Origin: an uncultured Bacteroidales bacterium
GTDB lineage: Bacteria; Bacteroidota; Bacteroidia; Bacteroidales; UBA932
Direction of reading: 5' to 3'
Assembly (NCBI GenBank): GCA_900317845.1
Contig: ONII01000015.1
Coordinates: 1-47,457 of the forward strand
Length of the DNA stretch: 47,457 bases
Shown here: positions 32,949 to 41,516 of the stretch, piece by piece
Position numbering within the stretch: the stretch's first letter is position 1
How the letters are laid out: every line of letters starts with the position of its first letter
Translations under genes and position numbers: made by a program
Notes under the pieces: generated by a model
What the model saw: only the letters and a program-made list of their open reading frames with translations
What the model was told of the DNA's origin: nothing
Database searches by the model: none

Positions 32949-33614
32949 ATGAGAAAATATGTCATTCTTGGCCTTGTCGGCCTTCTTACCCTTGCGGGAT
33001 GCAAGAACGTTAAAACCACTGATATGAGTAATTCCAACTCCCTTCAAGAGGTGGCCGGACGCAAGAATTTCGGTCCCAACCACGCCCTTGTAACTACGCC
33101 CCAGCCCTGCGTCATGATTGCCACCTGGGACAAAGACCACAACCCGGACGTCATGATGGCCGCCTGGGCCGGACAGTACGACCACAACAAAATTGTGATT
33201 TCCCTTTCTAAGCACAAAACCACTGAGAATCTGGAACTTACAGGCGCGTTTACGGTTTCCTTTGCCGATATCCGTACGGTGGCGGAATCCGACTACCTGG
33301 GCCTCGTGAGCGGCAATCAGGTGCCGGACAAGGTGGCCAGGGTGGGCTTCACCATTACGCCCAGCCCCAACGTGGATGCACCTATCGTCAATGAATACCC
33401 GCTCACCCTTGAGTGCAAGGTAGTCAGCTGGGCCGACGGCATCCTGGTAGGGGAGGTCGTGAACCAGAGCGCAGACGAATCCATCCTTACCGACGGCAAG
33501 GTGGACCTGGCCAAACTCCAGCCCATTGTGTTTGATGCCGCCGGCATGTGCTACCGCGCTATAGGTGAGGTAGTTGGCGGCGCCTGGAACGCCGGCAAAA
33601 AGTTTACGGAATAG
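32949..33614 (+). CDS. Flavin reductase-like FMN-binding lipoprotein
   Basis: A 221-residue protein with the split-barrel flavin reductase-like domain (PF01613 type). From NFGPNHALVTTPQPCVMIATW onward (about residue 38) the fold is clear, including HKTTENLELTGAFTVSFAD and the central VSGNQVPDKVARVGFT. Unusually, the N-terminus is a lipoprotein signal, with LTLAGC and lipidation at Cys18. The product would therefore be exported and membrane-anchored. The Met at 32937 gives four extra residues and is less likely. An internal Met (about residue 26, DMSNSNSLQ) could start a cytoplasmic form. It stands between oppositely oriented genes and ends 10 bases from the winged-helix gene stop. Confidence 0.85.
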   Translation: MRKYVILGLVGLLTLAGCKNVKTTDMSNSNSLQEVAGRKNFGPNHALVTTPQPCVMIATWDKDHNPDVMMAAWAGQYDHNKIVISLSKHKTTENLELTGAFTVSFADIRTVAESDYLGLVSGNQVPDKVARVGFTITPSPNVDAPIVNEYPLTLECKVVSWADGILVGEVVNQSADESILTDGKVDLAKLQPIVFDAAGMCYRAIGEVVGGAWNAGKKFTE

Positions 33615-33624
33615 GCGCAGCCGG

Positions 33625-34668
33625 CTACTTCTTGAGAAACTTATTGTATCGCGCTATTTCTGCCTCCAGGGCTGGGGCGGGAAGGGGCGTGTCTGAACGG
33701 AAAATTTCCACCTGGGGCTCACCGGCGGGCACGGACCAGTTGCCCACGGCCTCGCCGTCTACAAGGAGCACGGGCCAGAAGATGCCGCGCTGGTTGTGGG
33801 CGCGGTGGCTGTGGTCCGGGTGCAGGGCAACGTGCCGGCTCTTGTACCCAATCAGATACTCGTCATAGGAGGGGAGCAGGGTCACGATGCCGCTGCGAAA
33901 GCCGCGTGTGCGGCTGTCCCGGTGCCGATAAAACGTGAGCTTATGCCATCGTTCCGTCATCAGTTCCCCCTGAATGGCATCCAGCCCCTGTTTGCACTCG
34001 CCAATGTTGAGGCCGCTCCACCACACAAAGTCTTCCAGGGTGGCGGGGCCGTGGCTGCGGAAGTACTTCCGGGCCAGGAGGGCCAGGGCTTCCTCCCTTG
34101 GGAGGGGCGCCTGCCCGGGCAGTTTGGCGCTTGCAAGGGCGTAACTGTGCTTCAGGGGGAAAAGGTCTCCGCTGCACAGGAGCCCGGAGTATTCGCCCAG
34201 GCGGATGTGATAGGAGAGCCGATGGTCGTCCATGACGATTCCTTGCTCCGCGAGCGCCGCAGCAAAATCGGCCTTAAAGGCAATGCGATGCTGCTCCAGG
34301 TAGTCGCTGAAAAGTTGCTGGACGGTGTCCTGTTCGGCCGCGGGAATGCTCACGCCGTTTTGTTTCATCCAGCCTTCCAGCCCGCGCAGGGCGTTGGTGC
34401 GGCACAGCGACAGCATCCAGCGCCAGTCCTCGCCGGCGACCAGCTGCCAGGTGGTGCGGAAAAGGTGCCCGCGGACAATTTTACCGGCATTATAATCCTT
34501 CTCAAAGGCCCGGGCCGACGGCCGCCTGGTGCGCATGCCCACCGCCCAGCGCATCATCCGGTACTCCTGCGCCTGCATGGCCCCCAGCCACTCCACCACT
34601 TGATAGGGCGTAGTGAACTGGGGGCAAATCAGTTGCTGGTTCAGGAGCCTGGCGGAAACCGGGTTCAT
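33625..34668 (-). CDS. Winged-helix DNA-binding (AlkZ/YcaQ-type) protein
   Basis: A 347-residue protein of the HTH_42/AlkZ superfamily, which includes DNA glycosylases that excise alkylated or cross-linked bases. The N-terminus, with SARLLNQQLICPQF and EWLGAMQAQEYRMMRWAVGMR, is typical of the family. The middle has GPATLEDFVWWSGL, and the C-terminal part has LPSYDEYLIGYKSR and the FWPVLLVDGEAVGNW strand. The catalytic QxQ-like motif of AlkZ may correspond to MQAQEY (about 31-36). Whether it is a glycosylase or only a related DNA-binding protein is not certain. It converges closely on the flavin reductase gene. A smaller AlkZ-related gene lies at 41517. Confidence 0.85.
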   Translation of the reverse strand: MNPVSARLLNQQLICPQFTTPYQVVEWLGAMQAQEYRMMRWAVGMRTRRPSARAFEKDYNAGKIVRGHLFRTTWQLVAGEDWRWMLSLCRTNALRGLEGWMKQNGVSIPAAEQDTVQQLFSDYLEQHRIAFKADFAAALAEQGIVMDDHRLSYHIRLGEYSGLLCSGDLFPLKHSYALASAKLPGQAPLPREEALALLARKYFRSHGPATLEDFVWWSGLNIGECKQGLDAIQGELMTERWHKLTFYRHRDSRTRGFRSGIVTLLPSYDEYLIGYKSRHVALHPDHSHRAHNQRGIFWPVLLVDGEAVGNWSVPAGEPQVEIFRSDTPLPAPALEAEIARYNKFLKK

Positions 34669-34735
34669 GGGGCTACGAGCAATTATCGACCGTGTAGGTC
34701 ATTTTCATGCCATTGTACTCGAAGAAGGGGACGAA

Positions 34736-35317
34736 TTACTGCTCGTCAATGGCATTTTTAACGTTGGCACGGAACTGCTTCAGGTGATTCTCTACCCGGT
34801 TGATGCCGAAGAGGGCCAACAGGTAGGCTACGCCGGCAGAGATAATACCCAGGCCGATGATCCAGGAGAGTGCGGTGCCGGCTACATCCGGATTCTTGAG
34901 ACCCAGGAAGCCGAGGACGGCACCGGCGATACCAAGAAGCAGCACACTCCACCAGGCGGAGAAGCCCAGCTGCTTGTAGTCAAAGCTCTGGACAGCGAGG
35001 ATGATGCCTTCGATCAGGACCCAGGAGGCAAAGATGATGGGCAGGGAGATAGTTACAAAAAGATTGTGTCCCAGGAAAATGATACCGAGCAGAATTTGCA
35101 GGATGGAGGACAGCATGCGGGTGCCGCTATTGGGTAGGAAAGCCTGTGTCTTGAAGGTGAAAATGAGCTCTGCGATACCGCTGACCAGGGTTAAACAGCC
35201 AATCATCCATGCGGTGGAGAACAGCGTTGCCGCGGGGTTGGCAATACAGACGATGCCCAGGACGATAAGGAGGATACCGGCAACGGCCAGAAGGATTTTA
35301 GTACTTGTTTTAATCAT
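34736..35317 (-). CDS. HdeD/DUF308-family membrane protein
   Basis: A 193-residue protein with six predicted membrane segments in three pairs, for example LLAVAGILLIVLGIVCIANP, AWMIGCLTLVSGIAELIFTF and LSWIIGLGIISAGVAYLLAL. This is the pattern of HdeD/DUF308 proteins, linked to acid resistance in E. coli and of unknown mechanism. The soluble C-terminus (NRVENHLKQFRANVKNAIDEQ) is helical. A consensus -7 box TATCTTTG lies at 35360-35353 on the minus strand, 36 bases before the ATG; the -33 box is poor. It is transcribed alone. Confidence 0.88.
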   Translation of the reverse strand: MIKTSTKILLAVAGILLIVLGIVCIANPAATLFSTAWMIGCLTLVSGIAELIFTFKTQAFLPNSGTRMLSSILQILLGIIFLGHNLFVTISLPIIFASWVLIEGIILAVQSFDYKQLGFSAWWSVLLLGIAGAVLGFLGLKNPDVAGTALSWIIGLGIISAGVAYLLALFGINRVENHLKQFRANVKNAIDEQ

Positions 35318-35478
35318 AATTTATAAGCGTTTAGTGTTAAATATCCATCATGCAAAGATAGCATAAACTGCCCTATAACCGTCATATTTTGTACAAAAAT
35401 TACCTGGACGATTATGCGTAATGTATTTCCATTCGTCGGCGACGAAGTCCCGGCTTACCGGCTGCCGTGCACGAAGTT

Positions 35479-37296
35479 TTACCAGATATAGGCCCTTCTC
35501 TCCTGGGGAAGGTACAGTTTGCAGTTGCGGTCCACTCCGAAGAGATCGTACCAGAGGTCACAGTTCATCACCACGCCGTTAACCCTCAGGCGGGCGTGTG
35601 AGTGGACGTCCTTTTCCGGGAACTGAGCGAGTTTGGTATCGCTGTACTGGACCCTCCATACATAGGCATAAGACTCGAAGAACTTCCTCAGTTGCTCATT
35701 ATAGGTTTCGCCGGTATAGCCATCGGCCGTAAGACGGGCCTTGTAGGCATCCAGGGCAGCGTGGAAACCGCCAAGGTCTGCGATATCCTCCGTCTGGGTG
35801 ACGTCCCCCTTGGAAAAGAGTGAGGGCTTGCGGACAGGGTCTATCTCCAGGTGGCTGTAGCAGGCCACAAGCTTGTCACGGCGCTCCTCGAAGGCCATTT
35901 TGTCGGCTACCGTCCACCAGTTGTGCTTGTTGCCGTATTTGTCGTACTGGGAGCCTTTGGTGTCAAATCCGTGGGTGAATTCGTGGCCGATAATCACGAA
36001 CATCGCGTACTCATAGGCCGCCGTGACGTTTTCCGGAAGGGTGGGCGGAAGCATCAACGCCGGATAGATGAACACGGCGTTACACGTAGGATCGTACATT
36101 GCGTTCATAAGGGTAAGGTCCGCGGGAATAAAATCATTGGTGGACGGTACCGCACATGTAAGCATAAAACTGAACATATCTTTGCTGCCCAGAAGTTTGC
36201 CCTTCATTTCTGCAATGCCGCGATTTCCGCGGTAAACGGCCTCGGCCAGCGTAGCACAGTCCGTATACTTTGCCACGCAGTCCTCATACCACTGGTCGGG
36301 GAAAGCCACGTTAAGGGCGCAGTAATCCAGTTTGTCAATGGCGTTACTCTTTGTGGTCTCGCTCATCCAGTCAACGTTCTGGATGCGTTTCCTCAGGGAC
36401 TCCTTGATTTCCCTGGTAATGCCAAGGTACTTGTCCTTGAATTCCTTACTGAGGAAAGTATTGGCAAAGTGATAGGACAGGGTATAGGCATTGGCAAATG
36501 CAGCAGTATTCCGGGCCTCTTCCTTAAGCTGTTCCTCCGAGAACTGGTCAAAGTATTTCCAGCAGTTGTCAATGATAGTGAGGAGTTCCTCAAGTGACTT
36601 CTGACCCATTAAGTCCCAGAAGACAGCCATGCCCGGGTCCATCACAAAGAGTGAGGGATCCACCCCCATACCCTTGATGATAAGGCTCAGGGCCGATCCT
36701 TCCTCTCCTGCCTTGGTCTGGGCAATGGGAACAAGCGTTGAAGGATCGATCTCTCCCGGAGGCAGGGGGACACTGGAAGACTCCAAAAGCGGCAACAGAT
36801 TACCCATAAGTTTGCCGTCCTTCCATACCAGACGCCATGCCTGGAAAAGCGTACTTCCCCACACGGGGTTACCCTCGGCAATCAACTTTCCAATGGTGAT
36901 GAAGGCCTCCTCCTTGGTCTTGGGCTGGGGGAAGCGGGCCTTTTGGGCGTCGATAAACGCCTTGGAGGCCTCCGGGTTCCCGGAAGCCGCTTCCTTGAGG
37001 CTGTAGAATTTTTCAATATCCGGGACCTTGGTCCGGAGTTCCTTAACGCGCGCCTCCATAGCCGCAGCCTGCTCGTATATCCCGCCCACGGCACTGGTGG
37101 CGGGAATGGGCGTATTCTTGAGCCAGGTTCCGTTGCAGTAGTCGTAGAAATTGTCTCCGGGCTTTATGGAAAGGTCCTTGCCGGCTTCGGCGCCGGAAGG
37201 CAGCGGAAGCGGATCCGTTGCGGACACCGGTTCTTTTGTGCAGGAAACGATGAGCAGCGCCGCCATGCCGGCCGTAAGGAGCGTACGTAACTTCAT
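35479..37296 (-). CDS. M13-family metalloendopeptidase (PepO/neprilysin-like) lipoprotein
   Basis: A secreted zinc peptidase of about 605 residues. The start at 37296 gives MKLRTLLTAG and a 16-base leader from the promoter; an in-frame Met at 37305 is also possible. The lipobox LIVSC puts the lipid on Cys19. The zinc motif HEFTH is at about 438, followed by GFDTKGSQYDKYGN. The third ligand lies in TEDIADLGGFHAALDAY, and the C-terminus RVNGVVMN to ERRAYIW is typical. The family usually has about 670 residues, so this is a compact member. It cleaves short peptides at the cell envelope. Transcribed alone. Confidence 0.93.
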   Translation of the reverse strand: MKLRTLLTAGMAALLIVSCTKEPVSATDPLPLPSGAEAGKDLSIKPGDNFYDYCNGTWLKNTPIPATSAVGGIYEQAAAMEARVKELRTKVPDIEKFYSLKEAASGNPEASKAFIDAQKARFPQPKTKEEAFITIGKLIAEGNPVWGSTLFQAWRLVWKDGKLMGNLLPLLESSSVPLPPGEIDPSTLVPIAQTKAGEEGSALSLIIKGMGVDPSLFVMDPGMAVFWDLMGQKSLEELLTIIDNCWKYFDQFSEEQLKEEARNTAAFANAYTLSYHFANTFLSKEFKDKYLGITREIKESLRKRIQNVDWMSETTKSNAIDKLDYCALNVAFPDQWYEDCVAKYTDCATLAEAVYRGNRGIAEMKGKLLGSKDMFSFMLTCAVPSTNDFIPADLTLMNAMYDPTCNAVFIYPALMLPPTLPENVTAAYEYAMFVIIGHEFTHGFDTKGSQYDKYGNKHNWWTVADKMAFEERRDKLVACYSHLEIDPVRKPSLFSKGDVTQTEDIADLGGFHAALDAYKARLTADGYTGETYNEQLRKFFESYAYVWRVQYSDTKLAQFPEKDVHSHARLRVNGVVMNCDLWYDLFGVDRNCKLYLPQERRAYIW

Positions 37297-37318
37297 GTCT
37301 ATCATAAGTTTATTTTCT

Positions 37319-37350
37319 CAAAGATAATAAGATTTTCCCAATTGGACAAA
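37319..37350 (-). promoter_or_regulatory. Predicted promoter of the M13 peptidase gene
   Basis: On the minus strand: TTTG (37350-37347), 20 bases, TATCTTTG (37326-37319). Both boxes match the Bacteroidota consensus. The start codon at 37296 lies about 16 bases past the predicted transcription start. Confidence 0.75.
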
Positions 37351-37403
37351 ATAGCGGAAAAAATTGTAAATTCGCGTCTGTTATTTGTAGAACCATTCGC
37401 AAA

Positions 37404-38309
37404 ATGCCCATGAAACTTAGAAGTGCGTTTTTATCCATTTTGGCTGCGGTAGGGCTTTGTGTCCAGGGTGCTGCTCAGGAGGTTCCCGCGCTGGACAGTC
37501 TGCTGTATGAAGGGTCGGTGCGCTATCATTACCTTTTCATTCCCCCTTCGCTGCTCCCTGAGCGTCCGCTGGTTGTGATGCTGCACGGGTATGGCGGAAA
37601 GGCCGAAGGGTATCGGCCCGAAATGCTCACGGCGGCGAGGGAGGAGGGGTTTGCCGTCTGCATTCCGCAGGGATTGAAGGCGCCCAATGGCAAGACCGGC
37701 TGGTACGTGGGCTATCCGGCCCAGGAGGGGATGCGCACCGACGACGATGCCTTTGTCTGCCACCTGGCACGGGAAGTAGCACGGAAACACGGCCTCCGGA
37801 CGCTTTTTCTCACGGGCATGTCCAATGGGGGAGAGATGTGCTACCTTATCGGACGTAAGGAGCCGCGCACGTTCCGTGCCATCGCTTCCGTCGCTGGTCT
37901 CACAATGAAATGGGTGGCCGATTCCGTGGCGTTCCACGGTCCGGTCCCTTTCATGGAAATCCATGGGACGGCCGATAAAACCTCCCGTTGGGAAGGCGAC
38001 CTTGAAGGTCAGGGCGGCTGGGGGGCTTATCTTCCCGTAGAGGATGCCGTAGCGGCCTGGGTGAAGGAAAACGGTTGCACGCCCTGTGCGCCGGAGCCGC
38101 TGCCGCTTTTGCACGAAGATTCCCACCCTGTTGTCCTTCACCGCTGGGAGGGCGGCACCCCTGCTAACGGCCTAGCCACCGAGGTCCTCCTTTACGAAGT
38201 CCAGGGTGGCAAGCACAGTTGGGCGCTTAAAGATATGGATACCTGCAGGGTAATCCTGCAGTTTTTCCGCCGATGGCTCAATGCCGATGTAGACGGTTTA
38301 CATAATTAA
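37404..38309 (+). CDS. Secreted LpqC/PHB-depolymerase-like esterase (CE1-type)
   Basis: A 301-residue alpha/beta hydrolase with a signal peptide (about 1-24, ending VQGAAQ). The oxyanion segment is MLHGYGG (about 57-63), the nucleophile elbow GMSNGGEMC carries the catalytic Ser, the acid lies near EIHGTADKT, and the His is in GGKHSW close to the C-terminus. The pattern fits COG3509/CE1 esterases, including feruloyl and acetyl esterases. It could remove ester groups from plant polymers in the periplasm. It is followed after 14 bases by the nucleosidase-like gene. Met3 (37410) is an equally good start. Confidence 0.88.
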   Translation: MPMKLRSAFLSILAAVGLCVQGAAQEVPALDSLLYEGSVRYHYLFIPPSLLPERPLVVMLHGYGGKAEGYRPEMLTAAREEGFAVCIPQGLKAPNGKTGWYVGYPAQEGMRTDDDAFVCHLAREVARKHGLRTLFLTGMSNGGEMCYLIGRKEPRTFRAIASVAGLTMKWVADSVAFHGPVPFMEIHGTADKTSRWEGDLEGQGGWGAYLPVEDAVAAWVKENGCTPCAPEPLPLLHEDSHPVVLHRWEGGTPANGLATEVLLYEVQGGKHSWALKDMDTCRVILQFFRRWLNADVDGLHN

Positions 38310-38323
38310 AAGAACCAAGCAAT

Positions 38324-39010
38324 ATGAGGAATATGAAGAAAACGCTGGCCATGCTTTTGGGGGCGCTCCTGCTGATTGCCTGCAAAAGCCAACATGTCGA
38401 TGATGAACCCGCTAAGTACGATACATTGACGGATGTGAATCTGGTTTTAGAAGAACTCAAGGGCCGTGACGTGGTCCTGTTTGTGGCCGACCAAGATGAG
38501 ATTTCTCCTGCCGAAGTACCATTCCCTGTTGTTTTCACCGGGATGGGCAAGATGCGGATGTTCAGCGGTCTGGTGAAATGGCACGAAACGCTGCCTGAAG
38601 GAAGCCATCCCGTCGTCCTAAACATTGGCAGCGCCGGGTCGGCCAAATATCCTATCGGCACCATTGTCAACTGTACCCGGATCTTCAACGGCGGCTGCGA
38701 GTTGGTGCATGATTGCATTGACCTTCCGGGCGATGGCGCCAGTGTCTTTTCCGGGGATTATTTCATGAGCACCCAGACCTTCAGCCCGGAGCAGGTGAAG
38801 GCGCTTTCGCAGCAGTACGACCTCTTTGACATGGAGGCCTACGCCGCGGCGCAGTTCTGCAAGATGTACGATATCCCGTTCTACTGCCTCAAGGCGGTTT
38901 CCGACAATTTGGACGGAAACCTGAAGGACTGGCGCTCCATTCTTGCCGATATCCGTGTCCGGTTCACGGAGTTGTTGTGGACAGGGAAGGCCGAGGATTC
39001 GGCTGAATAA
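38324..39010 (+). CDS. Exported nucleoside phosphorylase/MTA-SAH nucleosidase-like lipoprotein
   Basis: A 228-residue protein of the PNP/MTAN superfamily. FTGMGKMRM (about 71-79), LNIGSAGSA (about 99-107) and FDMEAYAAAQFCKMYDIP (about 168-185), then LKAVSDNLDG, follow the phosphorylase order, with Met-Glu for ribose binding and Asp near the base pocket. Unusually, it begins with a lipoprotein signal (LLIAC, lipid on Cys20), so it should act outside the cytoplasm, perhaps to release bases from nucleosides for uptake. It follows the esterase gene by 14 bases. A 36-base piece of this gene is repeated just after its stop (39012-39047). Confidence 0.8.
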   Translation: MRNMKKTLAMLLGALLLIACKSQHVDDEPAKYDTLTDVNLVLEELKGRDVVLFVADQDEISPAEVPFPVVFTGMGKMRMFSGLVKWHETLPEGSHPVVLNIGSAGSAKYPIGTIVNCTRIFNGGCELVHDCIDLPGDGASVFSGDYFMSTQTFSPEQVKALSQQYDLFDMEAYAAAQFCKMYDIPFYCLKAVSDNLDGNLKDWRSILADIRVRFTELLWTGKAEDSAE

Positions 39011-39011
39011 G

Positions 39012-39047
39012 GCCACCATCGTCAACTGTCCCCGGATTTTCAACGGC
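39012..39047 (+). pseudogene. Fragment of a duplicated nucleosidase-like gene
   Basis: These 36 bases match 38657-38692, inside the nucleosidase-like gene, at 32 positions. The segment encodes the ATIVNCPRIFNG version of GTIVNCTRIFNG. It begins 1 base after the intact gene's stop and also contains the stop codon of the convergent hydrolase gene. It looks like the remains of a tandem duplicate. Confidence 0.75.
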
Positions 39048-39732
39048 CTGAAAGTAATCTTTCGATGCACCAGGCAAATGCCCTGGCCAGCCGGCTTTCG
39101 TTGTCATTGAAATGACCACCCTGTTCCCAGAAAAGGGTACAGTTATCGGCGCCTATTTGCTCTTGTAGCAGGCTGTGTTGCGTCCTCAGGCAGTTGCCAA
39201 CGCGCGCAATGGCCTGATTCTTAACGTGTTCCTCCTGGTTTCCCAGGCTCAGATAAACCATATCGGCCATGGGCGCATGCTTCTGCGCAAACGGAATCCA
39301 GTCCTTGATCCAGACAGACGGTGAAGCCGCTGCAACGGCTTTGAAACTGTCCGATTGCGCCGATGCCCATAGGGCGAAGAGACCACCCAGAGAATAGCCG
39401 CCAATAATAACAGGCAGTGGACCATAGCGCTTTTGCAATTCCGGAATCAGTGACTCAAGGACGTATTCCAGGGTGTCCTGCCCGTGTTTTCCGGCCTCCG
39501 GGTCTCTGGAGATATTGTTGTCGGGCCAGGGCATGAGGTCTATCATCCAATCCGCCAGCTCAATGGTGGCCAGCACAAACGGGACGCGCGAGCGTTCCGC
39601 AATCTGTCCGGCCTCTGCCTCAAGCGTCGCATTCTCATGCCGGGCCGATGGCTGAATGAGCAGACATCCCGGTTTGTCAGACCCGAACAGCCTGCACTTT
39701 CTGCCCGATAGGGTGAGCTCTACTTTTTTCAC
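39040..39732 (-). CDS. Alpha/beta hydrolase, esterase-type (IroE-like)
   Basis: A 230-residue alpha/beta hydrolase without a signal peptide. The nucleophile elbow is GGYSLGGLFALW (about 108-119), a candidate Asp lies after VYLSLGNQEEHV, and the His in EQGGHFND near the C-terminus completes the triad. It resembles esterase D or siderophore-esterase proteins (PF00756-like). The last residues and stop fall in the duplicated nucleosidase fragment, so the original C-terminus may have been cut. No obvious operon partner. The substrate is unknown. Confidence 0.8.
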   Translation of the reverse strand: MKKVELTLSGRKCRLFGSDKPGCLLIQPSARHENATLEAEAGQIAERSRVPFVLATIELADWMIDLMPWPDNNISRDPEAGKHGQDTLEYVLESLIPELQKRYGPLPVIIGGYSLGGLFALWASAQSDSFKAVAAASPSVWIKDWIPFAQKHAPMADMVYLSLGNQEEHVKNQAIARVGNCLRTQHSLLQEQIGADNCTLFWEQGGHFNDNESRLARAFAWCIERLLSGR

Positions 39733-39853
39733 AGTGCTAGGATAGCAACGATTTCTCGGCCACTAATTTAGTCATTTTTCCCGCTCCCACCAACTCCCCG
39801 TCGCACATCTTTTGGCAGTCTCGCCGCCCACCATTCCCTATGCATCGGTAAAT

Positions 39854-39955
39854 CTACGGCTCTGTGATCACGTTCTCATGGCTGTAATACTTGCTTGTGC
39901 CAAGCTGCTGCGCAAGCTGAAATAATCGAGAAAAAGTCGTAAATTCACAGCCGAT
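39854..39955 (-). pseudogene. Remnant of a small membrane-protein gene
   Basis: The minus-strand frame ends TSKYYSHENVITEP and a stop. The last residues match the tail YCNHDHVVTEP of the intact 35-residue gene at 43586-43693; 39853-39888 and 43585-43620 are similar at about 28 of 36 bases. The hydrophobic part and a start codon are not recognisable. It is most likely a decayed paralogue in a 223-base gap with nothing else of note. Confidence 0.5.
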
Positions 39956-41137
39956 ATGAGCACTACCAACGAAAAATACGGCTGTTATTGCAATACGCAA
40001 AGACACCGAATTATTCTCTTCCTGGCTATTGTCCTCTTCTACGGCTGCCGCAGTGGCGCTCCACTGTCGGCCCCGAGGATGGCGGATGGAATCCTAGTCC
40101 CCGAAGACACGCTTTCCCTCGGTCTTTCCCGCTGCGAGGGCGCAACGTGGGCGGAGGTCCACCGCTCCGACGGATACGTCAATAACGCCGTCATGACCCG
40201 CTTCAAGGGACGATACTACTGCATGTGGCAGGAGTCCGCAAAAGACGAGGACACGCCCGACACCCGCATCCTGTACGCGACAAGCGCCGACGGAGAGTCA
40301 TGGGAGGTGCCTTCCACGCTCGTTCCGCCCACGGAGGACCACTTCGCCTCGCCCGGAGGATGGCTTCCCCGGGGAGACTCGCTTACGGCCCTGGTGAACT
40401 ACATCTATGCGCCCGACCGTTCGGCCGGAGGGAGCGCCTATTTCATCTCTACCGCTGACGGGCAGTCATGGACAGCCCCAAGTCCCGTTCTCATGGCGGA
40501 CGGGACGCCTGTCGGGGGTATCTTCGAGCAGGACCCGCTGCGCCTTCCGGACGGTAGGACCGTCGGAGCCGTGCACTTCCGCCCGGGGACGACCCTCTGC
40601 CCGGTCTATACGGACGACCCCTCCTGTGTGAGAGGATGGGAGAAAGCCCGTTTCCCGGAAGGGGAGGGAACGCCCCTGGAGCCCAGCCAGTACCTTGCCC
40701 GCGACGGGCGTCTGGTCATGCTCTTCCGGGACCAGCAGTCCTCCTTCCGGAAGCTCTACGCCATCTCGGACGATAGGGGTGCATCCTGGAGCGCGCCCCG
40801 CCTGAGCAATATCCCGGACTCCCGCTCCAAGCAGTGCGCCGGAACGCTCGCGGATGGACAGGCCTTCTGGGTGGGTAATCCCACCGGCACGAAATCCCGC
40901 CGCGCCCTCGTGCTGGCCCTCTCCGAGGATGGCTACCGCTTTGACAGGGCCTGCCTTCTCGCCGGTCCCGGGGACCTGCCCCTGCGAAGGAAGGAGGGGC
41001 GTTATAAGACGAAGGGGTACAATTATCCCAAGGCCTTTGTCGAAGGGAACACCCTCTGGGTCGCGCTCACCGTCAACAAGGAGGATGTCCGGGTTGTGCG
41101 GGTCATCCTCGGCGAACTCGCGCCTTGCGCCCACTAA
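39956..41137 (+). CDS. Sialidase-fold (BNR/Asp-box) lipoprotein, possible glycoside hydrolase
   Basis: A 393-residue predicted lipoprotein with a six-bladed propeller. A long N-terminal stretch precedes the lipobox LFYGC (Cys31). Asp-box repeats SxDxGxxW are visible three times: SADGESWEVP (about 103), STADGQSWTAP (about 165) and SDDRGASWSAP (about 271). Other features of sialidase-like families include VNNAVMTRFKGRYYCMWQ and KTKGYNYPKAFVEG near the end. The catalytic Tyr/Glu/Arg set cannot be assigned safely, so it could be a sialidase or another propeller hydrolase. GC-rich codons. A fragment of another gene follows directly after its stop. Confidence 0.8.
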   Translation: MSTTNEKYGCYCNTQRHRIILFLAIVLFYGCRSGAPLSAPRMADGILVPEDTLSLGLSRCEGATWAEVHRSDGYVNNAVMTRFKGRYYCMWQESAKDEDTPDTRILYATSADGESWEVPSTLVPPTEDHFASPGGWLPRGDSLTALVNYIYAPDRSAGGSAYFISTADGQSWTAPSPVLMADGTPVGGIFEQDPLRLPDGRTVGAVHFRPGTTLCPVYTDDPSCVRGWEKARFPEGEGTPLEPSQYLARDGRLVMLFRDQQSSFRKLYAISDDRGASWSAPRLSNIPDSRSKQCAGTLADGQAFWVGNPTGTKSRRALVLALSEDGYRFDRACLLAGPGDLPLRRKEGRYKTKGYNYPKAFVEGNTLWVALTVNKEDVRVVRVILGELAPCAH

Positions 41138-41215
41138 ATCTTCGACACGTCCACGGGCGAGTACACGACCGTCAAATGGGCCCCCAAGGACAGTCTTCCG
41201 CTGCCTTGCTATTAG
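41138..41215 (+). pseudogene. Deleted copy of the 45471 secreted-protein gene
   Basis: Reads IFDTSTGEYTTVKWAPKDS and continues to a stop after a few residues, immediately after the sialidase-like stop. The first 17 residues equal those of the 165-residue gene at 45471-45968, with only synonymous base changes. It then jumps to the downstream APKDS segment of that gene. This looks like an internal deletion between two short GCNCCCAANGA repeats, and the 5' part is lost. Confidence 0.8.
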
Positions 41216-41325
41216 TCTCGTAGAAAATATGTAAATTTGTCTGGCTAAACTGAATTCATCATGGCAAAAGACAGAGAATCTCCTTACGGAAACGTCACCA
41301 AAGATGGATATAAAAAGTAGTTCCT

Positions 41326-41496
41326 ATGATAAAGATGTACGTCATGCACACCTGCCCCGACTGCGAATACGTGGAGAAGCAGGTGGAAGGCAATCCCGAT
41401 TTTGAAGTGATCGATATCGGAAAGCACGTGCGTAACCTGAAACAATTCCTATGGGCGCAGCTTGCAGCATGGACGGTCGCGGATGCTAATCGGTGA
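41326..41496 (+). pseudogene. Truncated glutaredoxin-like gene
   Basis: A 56-residue frame starting MIKMYVMHTCPDCEYVEKQV, with the redox motif CPDC at 10-13, then IDIGKHVRNLKQFL. That is the first half of a glutaredoxin-like protein of about 80 residues. After QFL the sequence no longer fits the family and stops after about 14 residues, so a frameshift or deletion has removed the GSH-binding half. A -7-like box TAAATTTG at 41232-41239 lies upstream with a 19-codon open frame starting at 41261. Confidence 0.6.
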
Positions 41497-41516
41497 AGGT
41501 AATAAAACTTTGTATC

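Noticed and set aside
41261-41320. 19-codon frame MAKDRESPYGNVTKDGYKK after a -7-like box
   Set aside because: Too short to support as a gene; may be the broken 5' end of a lost gene.
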